From positions 1-64,000 of the forward strand of contig NZ_FYDO01000011.1 of NCBI RefSeq assembly GCF_900187615.1: DNA of 64,000 nucleotides, written 5' to 3'. The position numbers and the translations under genes were made by a program. Below are positions 1 to 8,692 of this stretch, piece by piece. Every line of letters starts with the position of its first letter. Within the stretch, counting starts at the first letter, position 1. The notes below the pieces were generated by a model. The model was not told where the DNA came from. It worked only from the letters and a program-made list of their open reading frames with translations, and did not search any database. This DNA comes from Pseudomonas sp. Irchel s3f7. Its GTDB lineage: Bacteria; Pseudomonadota; Gammaproteobacteria; Pseudomonadales; Pseudomonadaceae.

Positions 1-118
1 GGAGTAACTTGTGATGCTGATAATCTGTTGACTAGCAGTCTGACTCCACAAGCACCCACACGAATTGCTTGATTCAGTTGTTAAAGAGCGGTTGGTTAAG
101 ATCTTTCGTCTCAACCGA
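1..118 (-). other. rRNA operon 5' leader (16S gene lies left of the window)
   Basis: Read on the minus strand, this stretch matches the leader that precedes 16S rRNA in Pseudomonas as I remember it, including the boxA antitermination element and the conserved stretch ending in CATCACAAGTTACTCC. The direction and the two promoters upstream of it place the 16S gene roughly 100 bp beyond position 1. No mature rRNA sequence is inside the window. The call rests on recall of the leader and on promoter architecture, not on an alignment. Confidence 0.85.
78..91 (-). promoter_or_regulatory. rrn boxA antitermination element
   Basis: The minus strand reads CCGCTCTTTAACAA, which matches the rrn boxA core (GCTCTTTAACA). 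In rrn transcripts boxA recruits NusB/S10 to make the polymerase resistant to Rho. It sits about 30 nt downstream of the nearer promoter, as expected for an rrn leader. Confidence 0.85.
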
Positions 119-125
119 GGCGCGC

Positions 126-154
126 ATCTTACAGCGCACCTTTTCAAATTGCAA
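126..154 (-). promoter_or_regulatory. rrn promoter, proximal of two
   Basis: On the minus strand a -35 TTGCAA (149-154) and a -10 TAAGAT (126-131) are separated by exactly 17 bp. A GC-rich discriminator (GCGCGCC) follows the -10, typical of stringently controlled rRNA promoters. An A/T-rich UP-like stretch lies upstream (about 155-185). Confidence 0.75.
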
Positions 155-234
155 CCTTAAAAGTTTCTGATTTTTCAATAAAATCAACTACTTAAGCCAA
201 GAGCGACATCACGTTGCTCGTTAGCGGGAGGCGA

Positions 235-262
235 ATAGTACAGCATTAAAATACATGGTCAA
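235..262 (-). promoter_or_regulatory. rrn promoter, distal of two
   Basis: On the minus strand a -35 TTGACC (257-262) and a -10 TACTAT (235-240) are separated by 16 bp and followed by the GC-rich stretch TCGCCTCCCGC. With the proximal promoter it forms a tandem rrn promoter pair, a common arrangement for rRNA operons. Confidence 0.75.
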
Positions 263-637
263 CCCCCCTCTAGAAGTTTTTTCCTTTATCAAAGAGTCAG
301 GTTGCCACTGTGAAAACTTCCAAGGTCTGTACAAAACATCAGGGCAGCAGGCTACCCAGATGTTTGAGTGCCCCGAAGGGATGCTCAACAGTCCGCTTTC
401 GGACTCGCATCATCTCTGGTGCCTTGCTCAGCCGTAGCTGCTCTCCTCCAATACGTCTTCCTGCTACCAGCGTCGAACTCGTCGCTCCGCACTCGGTCGA
501 TTGAGCCCTTTACGGCCCCCATTATCTGCTGATTGCGGGGCATCCGGCGCAGACTGAATGGCACGGAGCTTGCCTCGCAGAAACCGGGGGATGTTTTACC
601 CCCCTGATTGAGCAAAAACGACCCGAGGGTATACGCC
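263..637. other. Intergenic region between rrn promoters and a small ORF
   Basis: I see no convincing gene here. The short open frames on both strands lack ribosome-binding sites and look like chance frames. No RNA gene or repeat was recognised. Confidence 0.5.
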
Positions 638-817
638 ATGCATAGCCTATTTTATGCAACAGCTCATATGACCAGAATTCGTGTACGCCCCGTCGATTTG
701 CTGGAGAAACCTCGCGTTGCAAGGACATCGCTGCTCAACCTTCAGGCAAGCATTTGCACCGGGATGTTGCTTTTCGCGATGGGGATTTCGTTCTCGCTGT
801 GGTTACTCGACAGCTAG
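638..817 (+). CDS. Small hypothetical membrane protein (59 aa)
   Basis: Not recognised. The ATG at 638 has a GAGG about 9 nt upstream. The protein is basic at the N-terminus, and its C-terminal third is one hydrophobic segment (from about TGMLLFAMG to the end) able to span a membrane. A strong stem-loop with a T-run begins 11 nt after the stop, which suggests the frame lies at the end of a real transcript. The GMC oxidoreductase gene converges from the right. Confidence 0.4.
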   Translation: MHSLFYATAHMTRIRVRPVDLLEKPRVARTSLLNLQASICTGMLLFAMGISFSLWLLDS

Positions 818-827
818 AACCGAACAC

Positions 828-875
828 AAAAAGCGCGGCAGTCAAAGGTTGCCCCCGTTACTGCCACGCCTTTTT
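828..875 (+). terminator. Bidirectional Rho-independent terminator
   Basis: The arms GCGCGGCAGT (833-842) and ACTGCCACGC (860-869) pair with one mismatch. The stem is preceded by an A-run and followed by TTTTT, so it can end transcription both of the 638 ORF and of the GMC gene converging from the right. Confidence 0.7.
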
Positions 876-885
876 ACATGGCGAC

Positions 886-2472
886 CTAGTGCCCGTGTCT
901 GATCATGTCAGCAGCCTTTTCGCCAATCATGATGCACACCGAGTTAGGGTTGCCTGAAATCAGCGTGGGCATGACCGATGCGTCGGCAACGCGCAGCCCT
1001 TCAATACCATGCACACGAAGATCCGGGCCTACGACCGAAAGCTCATCCACCCCGATGCGGCAGGTGCCGGAGGGGTGCAGCGCGGCGTGTGCTTCTTCGT
1101 GGCAGAATTTTTTCATCTCTTCCCGGGACCTGACCGCCCCGTCCGGCACATGACGCCTTGCAATGAACGGCTTGAAAGCGGCCTGGGACATGATTTGCTC
1201 ACCCACCAGACAACCGTCCACCAGGCTTTCAATATCGTATGGGTCAGAGAAATAGTTGGGCACGATCCGTGGAGGTGACATCGGGTCGGCTGAGTAGAGT
1301 TCTACATACCCTCTGGACCTTGGACGTATCTGCCCCAGGTTCAACGTGCACCCATTGCCCCCCGGAACAGAGTCAACCCCCTCTTCAATGCCGGCACCCA
1401 CCACCATGAAGTACTGGATATCCGGATGGGCTGCTGCCTTGTCGCCCCACCAGAAAGCCCCGCCTTCAATGAGGTTCGACGCCGCCGGGCCTTGCCTGAA
1501 CAACGCGTATTGCAAACCGGCCATCATTTTCCAAAGGGGCTTTTTGTACCTGTCGTAGCTATGCGGTCCCGTCAGCTCATACACCAGCGACACCTCGATA
1601 TGATCCTGGAGATTCTGGCCGACACCGGGCAAATCCTTGACCACGTTGATGCCATGCTTGGTTAGCTGTGCAGCCGGACCGATGCCGGACAGCATCAACA
1701 ATCGAGGCGAGTTGATGGCGCCGGACGATAAAATGATTTCCTTGTCGGCGTGCATCACGTGACGCACGCCCTTCTCGATGTATTCCACACCGATGGCTTT
1801 GTTGCCTTGGGTCAAGATGCGGATGACGCGACAACCCGTCTTCACCGTCAGGTTCTTGCGCGATTTGGCGGGTGCCAGGTAGGCCACAGCCGCACTGCTG
1901 CGAAAGCCGTTTTTGGCGGTGATCTGGTACAGACCGCAACCTTCAGGCGTACCCGAATTGAAATCCTCGTTGTACGGCAGGCCGTATTGCTGGCAGGCGC
2001 GCAACCAGACTTTGGTCAACGGATGGACATTGATCGGATCGGAAACCCCCAACGGCCCGCCAACGCCATGGGCGTCGTTGCAGAAGCGTTCGTTGTCTTC
2101 GGCTTTTTTGAAGTACGGCAGGACGTCTTTGTAAGACCAGCCGGTCGCACCCTGCTCGGCCCAGCCATCGTAGTCGGCCGGGACACCGCGGATGTAGATC
2201 ATGGCATTGACCGAGCTTCCGCCCCCCAGCACGCTGGCCTGAACCATCGTGGGCGTCTCGGTCCGGCGTTGATCTTCGGTAGGCTCCCACGCATAGCGTT
2301 TGAGCAGCGGGCCTTGCGCCGTTTTGTAGTAGGCGCCGGGAATGTGGATATAGGGGTTGCGATCGCGAGGTCCCTCTTCGAAAAGGACGACAGAGGCCGT
2401 AGCGTCTTCGCTCAGTCTTGAAGCCACGGTGCAACCTGTCGATCCACCTCCGATTACGATGAAATCCACCAT
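886..2472 (-). CDS. GMC family FAD-dependent oxidoreductase (choline dehydrogenase-like)
   Basis: The 528-residue protein is a full-length glucose-methanol-choline oxidoreductase, a family that oxidises alcohols with FAD. It opens with the dinucleotide-binding motif IVIGGGSTGCTVASRL, carries a GGGSSVNAMIYIRG stretch near residues 84-97, and ends with HPSGTCRIG and NPNSVCIMIGEKAA, which hold the catalytic His and Asn of the family. There is no signal peptide, so it is likely cytoplasmic. It is the last gene of a minus-strand run with the epimerase, GH3 and Gfo/Idh genes. A close paralogue lies decayed at 13616-14714. The exact alcohol substrate cannot be read from the sequence. Confidence 0.9.
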   Translation of the reverse strand: MVDFIVIGGGSTGCTVASRLSEDATASVVLFEEGPRDRNPYIHIPGAYYKTAQGPLLKRYAWEPTEDQRRTETPTMVQASVLGGGSSVNAMIYIRGVPADYDGWAEQGATGWSYKDVLPYFKKAEDNERFCNDAHGVGGPLGVSDPINVHPLTKVWLRACQQYGLPYNEDFNSGTPEGCGLYQITAKNGFRSSAAVAYLAPAKSRKNLTVKTGCRVIRILTQGNKAIGVEYIEKGVRHVMHADKEIILSSGAINSPRLLMLSGIGPAAQLTKHGINVVKDLPGVGQNLQDHIEVSLVYELTGPHSYDRYKKPLWKMMAGLQYALFRQGPAASNLIEGGAFWWGDKAAAHPDIQYFMVVGAGIEEGVDSVPGGNGCTLNLGQIRPRSRGYVELYSADPMSPPRIVPNYFSDPYDIESLVDGCLVGEQIMSQAAFKPFIARRHVPDGAVRSREEMKKFCHEEAHAALHPSGTCRIGVDELSVVGPDLRVHGIEGLRVADASVMPTLISGNPNSVCIMIGEKAADMIRHGH

Positions 2473-2616
2473 GACGACCTCAGTTTCTTTTTAGTGTTGA
2501 GAACAAGGCTGCCGAGCGATGGCAGCCCATAACCATTGCAAGCATTGACGTAACCCTGCACAAAAAAGCGCAGGACGGAATCAAACTTGAAAACGTGTGC
2601 TTGTTGAAGAAGCTGC

Positions 2617-3501
2617 TTATTGACCCACAAGCCGGGTCAAGAGTGACTTCAGCTCCTTGGCGACTTCGTAGCTGTTTTGCTGTTGCTGCTTCTTGCAAAA
2701 CAACTCGCAACTCCACCAGCCCTGGTAACCGGTGGCCTTCACCGCAGCCGTCCACTCGGCAAGGTTCAACACCCCACTTCCCGTCGGCACATCCCTGAGA
2801 ATTTCTTCGTTGGGGATACCCCCTTCAAACGGCAGCGAGTCACACACATGCACGCCGTAGATGAGGTCCTTGTTCATCCTGGCAATGTCTTGCGGCTGCA
2901 CGCCGGAGGTAAAGCAATGCCAGTAATCGATGACCATCCTGACGTTATCGCGCTCGGTGCGATCGATGAGCTGAAGTTGATGGTCCAGGCTGTTGAGCGG
3001 AGTCCAGGACAGCGCTTCGAGATAGAGAAGCACGTTGTACTGCTTCGCCAGATCAGCCAGCAAGGCGAGGTTTTTTGCGGTCAACACGTACTGTGTCGCT
3101 TCATCTGAACCCAGCAGACCCGAGTAAAAGGGGCTCTTGCCGTGCTGCTGGAAATCAATCACGGCCTGAACGTTGATGGGTCCGGTGAGCACCTGCACGC
3201 CTTTGGCGCCTGCCAGGTTGGCCAACTGGAAAAGTCGCTCGGCCTCCTTGAGCAAGTCATCGCGCTCAGCCCCCTGGCGCTCTATATCCCTCAGGTAACC
3301 AATGCCCGTGACCGGCACATCATTGAGCAGGTGTTTCAGTTCCGGTTCGCTATACCCCGCCTGCAGCCAGGCTTCCAGTTTTGCGCTGTTGATCTCCAGC
3401 GCATCGAAACCCACAGCCTTTGCGATGTCGATGTCCATCGCAAGGGTCGAGTGCTTTGCAACCGTGGAATGCAGGGCCAGGATATTGTTTTTAGTGTTCA
3501 T
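2617..3501 (-). CDS. Sugar phosphate isomerase/epimerase family TIM-barrel protein
   Basis: The 294-residue protein fits the xylose isomerase-like TIM-barrel family (AP endonuclease family 2; IolE/IolI and tagatose epimerase relatives), which isomerise or dehydrate sugars and inosose-type compounds using a divalent metal. Recognisable barrel segments include NVRMVIDYWHCF and GVHVCDSLPFEGG, which supply Asp/His-type metal ligands. The ATG is preceded by GGAG. It lies 144 bp upstream of the GMC gene in the same direction. A perfect TGACGCAGT inverted repeat stands 83 bp upstream of the start and is probably its operator. Confidence 0.8.
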   Translation of the reverse strand: MNTKNNILALHSTVAKHSTLAMDIDIAKAVGFDALEINSAKLEAWLQAGYSEPELKHLLNDVPVTGIGYLRDIERQGAERDDLLKEAERLFQLANLAGAKGVQVLTGPINVQAVIDFQQHGKSPFYSGLLGSDEATQYVLTAKNLALLADLAKQYNVLLYLEALSWTPLNSLDHQLQLIDRTERDNVRMVIDYWHCFTSGVQPQDIARMNKDLIYGVHVCDSLPFEGGIPNEEILRDVPTGSGVLNLAEWTAAVKATGYQGWWSCELFCKKQQQQNSYEVAKELKSLLTRLVGQ

Positions 3502-3583
3502 GGGACGCTCCTACCGTTGTCATTCATTGTAGAGAGATCAGGTTCAGGTAGAGATTTCGCAGTCACGTAAAATACGGCGCGAA

Positions 3584-3604
3584 CTGACGCAGTCACTGCG
3601 TCAG
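3584..3604. promoter_or_regulatory. Perfect TGACGCAG palindrome, putative operator
   Basis: The arms CTGACGCAGT (3584-3593) and ACTGCGTCAG (3595-3604) form a perfect inverted repeat around one central C. The same TGACGC core recurs in phased copies before other genes of the cluster. The palindrome lies upstream of the epimerase gene. Confidence 0.65.
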
Positions 3605-3621
3605 CTTTCGATGGCTGCCCC

Positions 3622-4635
3622 TCAGGCGTCCGCCAGTGAGGCCAACGCCCGTACCTTGAACGCGGCGGCCAATAGAACCTGGCGGTCCAGCCCCCCCTCA
3701 TGGACGGCCGCAACAATGGCTTCGGCGATGGCATCAAGACCAGACTCACTGGACACCAGCAATAGATGCGCGCCTGCCTTCAGTGAAGCAACGGCCGTGT
3801 CCGTGATGGAGTTACCGCGGAGGATGGACACCGCATCGAGATCATCGGAAATGATCAATCCATCGAAGCCCAGGGTGTCACGCAGAATGCCAATGACTTT
3901 TGACGAGGTAGAGGCTGAATGCTCAGGGTCGATCGCCGGAAAAACTGCTGGCCCCGGCATCACCGCTTTTACACCAGTGGCAATGACGTTCTGGAACACT
4001 TCAAGGTTGTCATGCAGCAATTCCAGTGGCCCGGGAACCGTGGCTTCAGCAATCGCCGGATCTTCTTCAGTGACGTAATGGCCAGGAAAGTGCTTAGCCG
4101 TCGCAATCACTCCAGCACGTTGAACCCCACGGATAAAGGCACAGGACACCCGACTGACCTCAGCCGGATCGGCACCCAGGTGCCGATCGAGCAGCCAGGG
4201 GTTGGGACCGGTCACCACGTCGACAATCGGTGCCAGAAACAGATTGACGCCCAGGCTTCGGGCCGCTTTGGCCATCTCGAAGCATCGATGTTCGATGTCC
4301 TGCGAACTCAATTCCTTGAGTTGCTCTCTCGACGCGATTGCAGGGACCAGTTGATGAAGGCGTTCGATGCCGCCGAGTTCCTGATCCACTGCAATCAGCA
4401 AAGGCGCACCCGCCAAAGCGGCTGCTTGCCGCACGATGTTGATAAAGTCTGCCGGGGTTTCCGCGCCCTTTCGAGCCTCGCTCATGGCTCTGCCCACGTA
4501 CTCGTCCCGTGTCTCGCCCAGCAAAAGGGAAACGCCACCTCGGCTCAGATAACGACGGACATTGTCATCCAGGTTCAAATCCCCGAACGCGGGCAGTAGC
4601 ACCGAATAGGCAGCTCTATAGAGTTCGCTAAACAT
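3622..4635 (-). CDS. Glycoside hydrolase family 3 protein (NagZ-like)
   Basis: The 337-residue protein is the size of a single-domain GH3 beta-N-acetylhexosaminidase. It has the family stretch TAKHFPGHYVTEEDPA near residues 179-194 and GFDGLIISDDLDAVSI near 253-268, the latter holding the likely nucleophile Asp. GH3 enzymes remove terminal beta-linked sugars. It has no signal peptide. It lies between the epimerase and Gfo/Idh genes in one orientation, so a role in freeing a sugar-like unit for this pathway is more likely than peptidoglycan recycling. That role is inference. Confidence 0.8.
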   Translation of the reverse strand: MFSELYRAAYSVLLPAFGDLNLDDNVRRYLSRGGVSLLLGETRDEYVGRAMSEARKGAETPADFINIVRQAAALAGAPLLIAVDQELGGIERLHQLVPAIASREQLKELSSQDIEHRCFEMAKAARSLGVNLFLAPIVDVVTGPNPWLLDRHLGADPAEVSRVSCAFIRGVQRAGVIATAKHFPGHYVTEEDPAIAEATVPGPLELLHDNLEVFQNVIATGVKAVMPGPAVFPAIDPEHSASTSSKVIGILRDTLGFDGLIISDDLDAVSILRGNSITDTAVASLKAGAHLLLVSSESGLDAIAEAIVAAVHEGGLDRQVLLAAAFKVRALASLADA

Positions 4636-4742
4636 TGATTGTCCTCAGTTCCGTAGTGTTGAGCACAACGCTCACTTTTTTGCTGCGTGCAAAACCCTTG
4701 TGTCGCCAAACGAGTCGATAACCCGCTGCCGAGTTACGGGTG

Positions 4743-5912
4743 TCAGCTGTATGGAAAAGGCACCCAGGCACGCCGTCGGCTGGACTCGACACACGCCTGG
4801 GACAGGGCGACGCCGCGCACGCCTTCGTGGATGTCAGGTAGCGCGATGGTGGTCGCCGAGCGCCAACCGGCGCCGGCATCAAGTGCCTCGGCGAAATCGG
4901 CATAGAGAACGGCAAGCGCTTCCAGGTAGCCCTCGGTATTGCCGGCGGGCAAACTGGTGAAGTTCAGCGTCTGGGCGGCGTTATCACTCTGCCCACGGCG
5001 GTAGAGGCGTTCGGCGCCGTCGACAGGCGTAAACCGGAGTATTTCCGGGGACTCTTGACACCATTCGAGCGAGGCCTTGCTGCCGATGATCTTGAAACGC
5101 AGGCCATTACGATGACCAGGCGCTGCGAAACTGGCCCACAGCAAACCGTCTACGCCGCCTTCAAACTCCAGTTGCACCACACAGGTATCGTCCAGTCCCC
5201 AGCCGGGTACGACCGTGGTCAACTTGGCATTCAGGCTTGTGCAGCGACGCCCGCACAGGAACTCCAGCATGTTGAAGGCATGCGTCCCGATATCCCCCAC
5301 GACACCGGTCGGGCCAGCCTTCTGCGGGTCACCGCGCCAGGCAAGGCTTTTGCTCAACGTCGATACACCCGGCGCCAACCACTCCAGCAAGTACTCGACA
5401 TACATGAAACGAATGTCGCCAAGTTCTCCAGCCTGAATACGGCTGCGAGCATCCCTGACCATGGGGTAGCCTTGGTAGGTATAGGTAAGCGTGAAGAACG
5501 TATCGTTCTGATCGGCAATGCTCGCCAACTCAATGGCTTCTTGTGGGCTGTTGACCAATGGCTTGTCGCAAATGACCGGGATTCCCGCCTGCAGAAACAA
5601 GCGACAAGGTTCAAAGTGCAGGTGATTGGGTGTGACGATGACGACCGCCTCTATGGGGTCGGAGCGACGCGACTCGGCAGCGGCCATTTCCTCGAATGAC
5701 AAGTAAATCCGCTCTGGCTGGAGGCCAAGTGCCTCACCCGCTTCCCGGCACTTGTCAGGGCTCGACGAGAAGGCCCCGGCGACAATGTCGAAGCGATTTG
5801 AAAGGCGCATGGCCGCCCGGTGATAACTGGCGAAGTAAGCGCCCTGCCCACCGCCAACCATGCCTACCTTGAATCGCCTTTTCCCGGGAATGTCGCCGGT
5901 TAACCTTGCCAT
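4743..5912 (-). CDS. Gfo/Idh/MocA family NAD(P)-dependent oxidoreductase
   Basis: The 389-residue protein begins with a Rossmann fold (KVGMVGGGQGAYFASYHRAA) and carries the family signature VICDKPLVNSPQEA near residue 135, where Lys and Pro take part in binding and catalysis. Relatives oxidise or reduce sugars and inositols. It is the first gene of the minus-strand operon running to 886 and is divergent from the XRE regulator. The shared 0.5-kb intergenic region contains several TGACGC boxes, suggesting control by that regulator. Confidence 0.85.
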   Translation of the reverse strand: MARLTGDIPGKRRFKVGMVGGGQGAYFASYHRAAMRLSNRFDIVAGAFSSSPDKCREAGEALGLQPERIYLSFEEMAAAESRRSDPIEAVVIVTPNHLHFEPCRLFLQAGIPVICDKPLVNSPQEAIELASIADQNDTFFTLTYTYQGYPMVRDARSRIQAGELGDIRFMYVEYLLEWLAPGVSTLSKSLAWRGDPQKAGPTGVVGDIGTHAFNMLEFLCGRRCTSLNAKLTTVVPGWGLDDTCVVQLEFEGGVDGLLWASFAAPGHRNGLRFKIIGSKASLEWCQESPEILRFTPVDGAERLYRRGQSDNAAQTLNFTSLPAGNTEGYLEALAVLYADFAEALDAGAGWRSATTIALPDIHEGVRGVALSQACVESSRRRAWVPFPYS

Positions 5913-6407
5913 CGCTTAAAGACTCCAATAGTTAACGCTCACTCGCGCACGATCTGCAAATTGAGAACCCCTCTCATCTCCAGCTTTCGAATGCGCGGCG
6001 CTAAGTATCGACGGCGGCTTTTCTCTGCACCATTTCGCACACTATCGATACATGACGCGGACTGACGCAGTCGCCAATTGCACCAGAAAGCAAAGGTCAT
6101 GTTCGTAATCTGGAAATTCCCGTTCAACACCGACGGCTACAGTTGTTACCGGGGCCAGGTGAAGTGTTGCTTTCCGGGCGGTACGGGGGCATGCGTCAAA
6201 GCGCTTACAATCTGACGCATTGACTGATATTGACAGGTTGAACTTAAATATCATGATTGGGCATGGAACATGCTTATTCAAAACATTGAATACTCAAGTG
6301 TTTCTCGGCACAGAGCTATACAAACAGCTATTTCGATAACTGATTTATAACTTATATAACCTATATAACCTTCCGCTCTTAAATCCAGGCCAACATCGAG
6401 ATAAAAA
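5913..6407. other. Divergent regulatory region between Gfo/Idh and XRE regulator genes
   Basis: No gene is seen. The region holds at least four TGACGC-type boxes (listed separately) and, near the regulator start, a tandem 9-bp repeat TATATAACC at 6353-6361 and 6362-6370. The AT-rich stretch 6300-6370 is likely to include the regulator promoter. Confidence 0.6.
6053..6219. promoter_or_regulatory. Cluster of TGACGC boxes, putative operator
   Basis: TGACGC occurs at 6053-6058 and again at 6063-6068, exactly one helical turn apart. A divergent pair follows: ATGCGTCA at 6191-6198 and TGACGCAT at 6213-6220. These lie between the Gfo/Idh operon and the XRE regulator and fit an autoregulated switch. 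Confidence 0.6.
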
Positions 6408-7301
6408 ATGCCCAGCCGAGGAGATTCGTCCCCCATGTCATTAACTGCTGCCACCTCTCACCCTGAGCGACAACAGGTTCGCAGTGACTTGCAAGCCAAC
6501 GTGCAAAAAAACCTGAGTACGCTGGTTGAGTCTTGCCGCTCGGTTGCAGACATGTGCCGCAAAGTGGATGTCAATCGCCAGCAGTTCAACAAGTACCTGG
6601 TGGGCCAGCACGTACCCTCACAGAAAATCCTGCAGAAAATCGGCCGGTATTTCATGATGGAGGCCGAAGATCTTTTCCGGCCGCCCGCCGAGTTCAAGAA
6701 GTTTTATGAAGGCTACGAAAACGAATTGCCGACAGATTTGCGTGCCTCGGCGCAATTCAATCATTTCCTGCCCCTGGCGAAGCAGTCAGCGGATCTGCTC
6801 GAAGACTACCTGGGCGTCTATTACCGGTACCACAACTCATCTATCTATAAAGGCCGAATCCTGCGTTCGGTCACCTGCCTGTATCGGACCGATTCGATGG
6901 TCCAGTACGTCACCGTAGAACGCTTCCCCTTGCTCGATGGCAGTGGAAAGATCGGCTATTCGTTCACTTATCACGGTTTCTGCCTGTTGCTGGGCGATCG
7001 CCTGTTCATGGTCGATTTTGAGGGCAAGCAACGCAATGAAATGACGTTTTCGATTCTCACGCCGCAGCATCGCCGACCGATCCGGTTCCTTTATGGGTTA
7101 GTCACCGGCGTGGCGTCGTCCTCTTTCCGTCAGCCCTTCTCTACCCGTATGGCGCTGGGGCTGGTGGACAAAGGCAAGATCCGTAAACATCACTTACGCA
7201 ATGCAACCGCTGTGCTTCCCAGCGATCAGTCGTTACCGCTGGAAGTGCGCGAGTACATGACCGGCGACAACGCCACTATTGTCTGGGGCGGTCAGGACTG
7301 A
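6408..7301 (+). CDS. XRE-type helix-turn-helix transcriptional regulator
   Basis: The 297-residue protein has an N-terminal Cro/C1-like helix-turn-helix (about residues 38-80: SVADMCRKVDVNRQQFNKYL followed by a second helix pair), then a long C-terminal region of unknown fold that may sense a ligand. The ATG at 6408 has a weak Shine-Dalgarno. The ATG at 6435 is preceded by GAGGAG and is an alternative start. It is divergent from the Gfo/Idh operon, and its own upstream region contains TGACGC boxes that recur before other cluster genes. It is therefore the best candidate for the regulator that binds them (inference). Confidence 0.8.
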   Translation: MPSRGDSSPMSLTAATSHPERQQVRSDLQANVQKNLSTLVESCRSVADMCRKVDVNRQQFNKYLVGQHVPSQKILQKIGRYFMMEAEDLFRPPAEFKKFYEGYENELPTDLRASAQFNHFLPLAKQSADLLEDYLGVYYRYHNSSIYKGRILRSVTCLYRTDSMVQYVTVERFPLLDGSGKIGYSFTYHGFCLLLGDRLFMVDFEGKQRNEMTFSILTPQHRRPIRFLYGLVTGVASSSFRQPFSTRMALGLVDKGKIRKHHLRNATAVLPSDQSLPLEVREYMTGDNATIVWGGQD

Positions 7302-7327
7302 GGCGGCTGAGGCTGCCTGCGCGCTGC

Positions 7328-7561
7328 TCAGGCCTGGCGATGCTGGCCGTCGATGACCGGCGGCGCATCAACAGCAGTGCTGGCCTGCTGCACCGAGGCC
7401 GGCGGGCGTTCGCTGTCCGCGCCCTCGTCATTCATTGCGTTGCGAAAACCCTTGATGGATTCGCCGACATCGGTGCCCAGGTTTTTCAGTTTTTTGGTGC
7501 CGAAGACCAGCACAACCACCACCAGAATGACGATCCAGTGTTTCCAGTCAAAAATGCCCAT
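7328..7561 (-). CDS. tatA: Sec-independent (Tat) translocase subunit TatA
   Basis: The 77-residue protein has the TatA layout: a short N-terminal transmembrane helix ([13 protein letters not shown]), the hinge [10 protein letters not shown], an amphipathic helix ([13 protein letters not shown]) and a polar tail. TatA forms the pore-building oligomer of the twin-arginine pathway for folded proteins. There is no tatB or tatC beside it, so it is an extra copy. The binding protein encoded at 9293 has a twin-arginine signal, which suggests that this copy serves locus-specific export (inference). It lies downstream of the short TPP enzyme in the same direction. Confidence 0.9.
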   Translation of the reverse strand: MGIFDWKHWIVILVVVVLVFGTKKLKNLGTDVGESIKGFRNAMNDEGADSERPPASVQQASTAVDAPPVIDGQHRQA

Positions 7562-7588
7562 TTTGTGATTCCTCTGCTGAAGGCTTGA

Positions 7589-8692
7589 TTAATTTACCCG
7601 TGAACCGCGGGCGGTAATTATCTCGACCAACGAAGGCCCTTTGCTGTTCAGCGCCTTGATGAAGGCTGGATTGAGTTGCGAAGCATGTTCGACTCTCCAC
7701 GCGTCAAGACCAAAATTTCTGGCGATGCCCGCGAAGTCAGGCGAGTAAGGTTTGCCGTCCGGCAAATTGAATTCCCCGGTCCGATGTTGCCCCACGAGCG
7801 AAACTTGCACATCGCTCAACGACTCAGGCCCGCTGTTGTTGAACACCAGGAACACCACGGGGAGACTGTGCATGACGCAGACCGCCATCTCCTGCATCGA
7901 CTGCAAAAAATCCCCGTCACTGATGGCACACACGACTTGACGTGCCGGCATGGCGAGCTTCGCGCCAATGGCCGCTGGAACTGCCCAACCCACCGTACCG
8001 ACGTTAGCGGTGCAGAAATGACCTCGGTGTTGATAATCCGGGAACATCTCACCGACGGTCTCCTGGAGACTCTGCGTCCCGACCATCAGCAGCGCATCGC
8101 CTTCCAGGACCGAGCTCAGTTGCGCCAAGGGCCTGGGAACCATCAGTGGCGGGATCTCGCTGGCGCCGTTCGCCCGCAAGGTGGCGGGTGGCAAACTGGC
8201 GTCAACCCGGGCGTTCTGAACAGCCGTCGAGATATCCAGGCAGACAGGGCCGATGCGACCACTGAACATCGTATCGAAGGCCTGGCGCAGGGTCTGCGGT
8301 AACTGCTCAATCGACGAAACTCGCACATGCTCTTTGGTGATGCCAGTGGCGGTGAATTCAGGCCAGTCATCGCCGCGATCGGAGTCGCCGCCACTGATCA
8401 CCAGCATGGCCGAGGAATCCGCCAACGCAACCGCGATCCCGCCCAGGGCTTTCGAGATGCCTAGCGGCGCCGGCAGGAGAACAGCCATCGGACGACCGCA
8501 GGCACGAAAATAGCCGTCGGCAAGATGGACTGCGCTTTGCTCCTGTATGACATGAATGAACGGGATGTCGGAGCCTGTCCTCAGCAATGCTTCCACCAAG
8601 GCCCACGAACCGTCACCTGGCACACCGGCAACATAGTCGACTCCGTTCGCTTTCAGCGCTTTCGCAACAATCTGACCACCCGTGAGCTTCAC
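7589..8692 (-). CDS. Two-domain TPP-dependent enzyme lacking the central domain
   Basis: The 367-residue protein aligns with both ends of the 595-residue TPP enzyme encoded at 17538. Residues 1 to about 170 form the PYR domain, with the catalytic Glu in IQEQSAVHLADGY. Residues about 215-367 form the PP domain, starting near GWAVPAAIGAKLA. The roughly 190-residue middle domain is absent. The PP motif reads SDGD and is followed by FNN, so the first Gly of the usual GDG is Ser. The GTG start at 8692 has GGGAG 8 nt upstream. This layout resembles sulfopyruvate and phosphonopyruvate decarboxylases more than acetolactate synthase. The substrate is unknown and reduced TPP binding is possible. Confidence 0.75.
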   Translation of the reverse strand: MKLTGGQIVAKALKANGVDYVAGVPGDGSWALVEALLRTGSDIPFIHVIQEQSAVHLADGYFRACGRPMAVLLPAPLGISKALGGIAVALADSSAMLVISGGDSDRGDDWPEFTATGITKEHVRVSSIEQLPQTLRQAFDTMFSGRIGPVCLDISTAVQNARVDASLPPATLRANGASEIPPLMVPRPLAQLSSVLEGDALLMVGTQSLQETVGEMFPDYQHRGHFCTANVGTVGWAVPAAIGAKLAMPARQVVCAISDGDFLQSMQEMAVCVMHSLPVVFLVFNNSGPESLSDVQVSLVGQHRTGEFNLPDGKPYSPDFAGIARNFGLDAWRVEHASQLNPAFIKALNSKGPSLVEIITARGSRVN

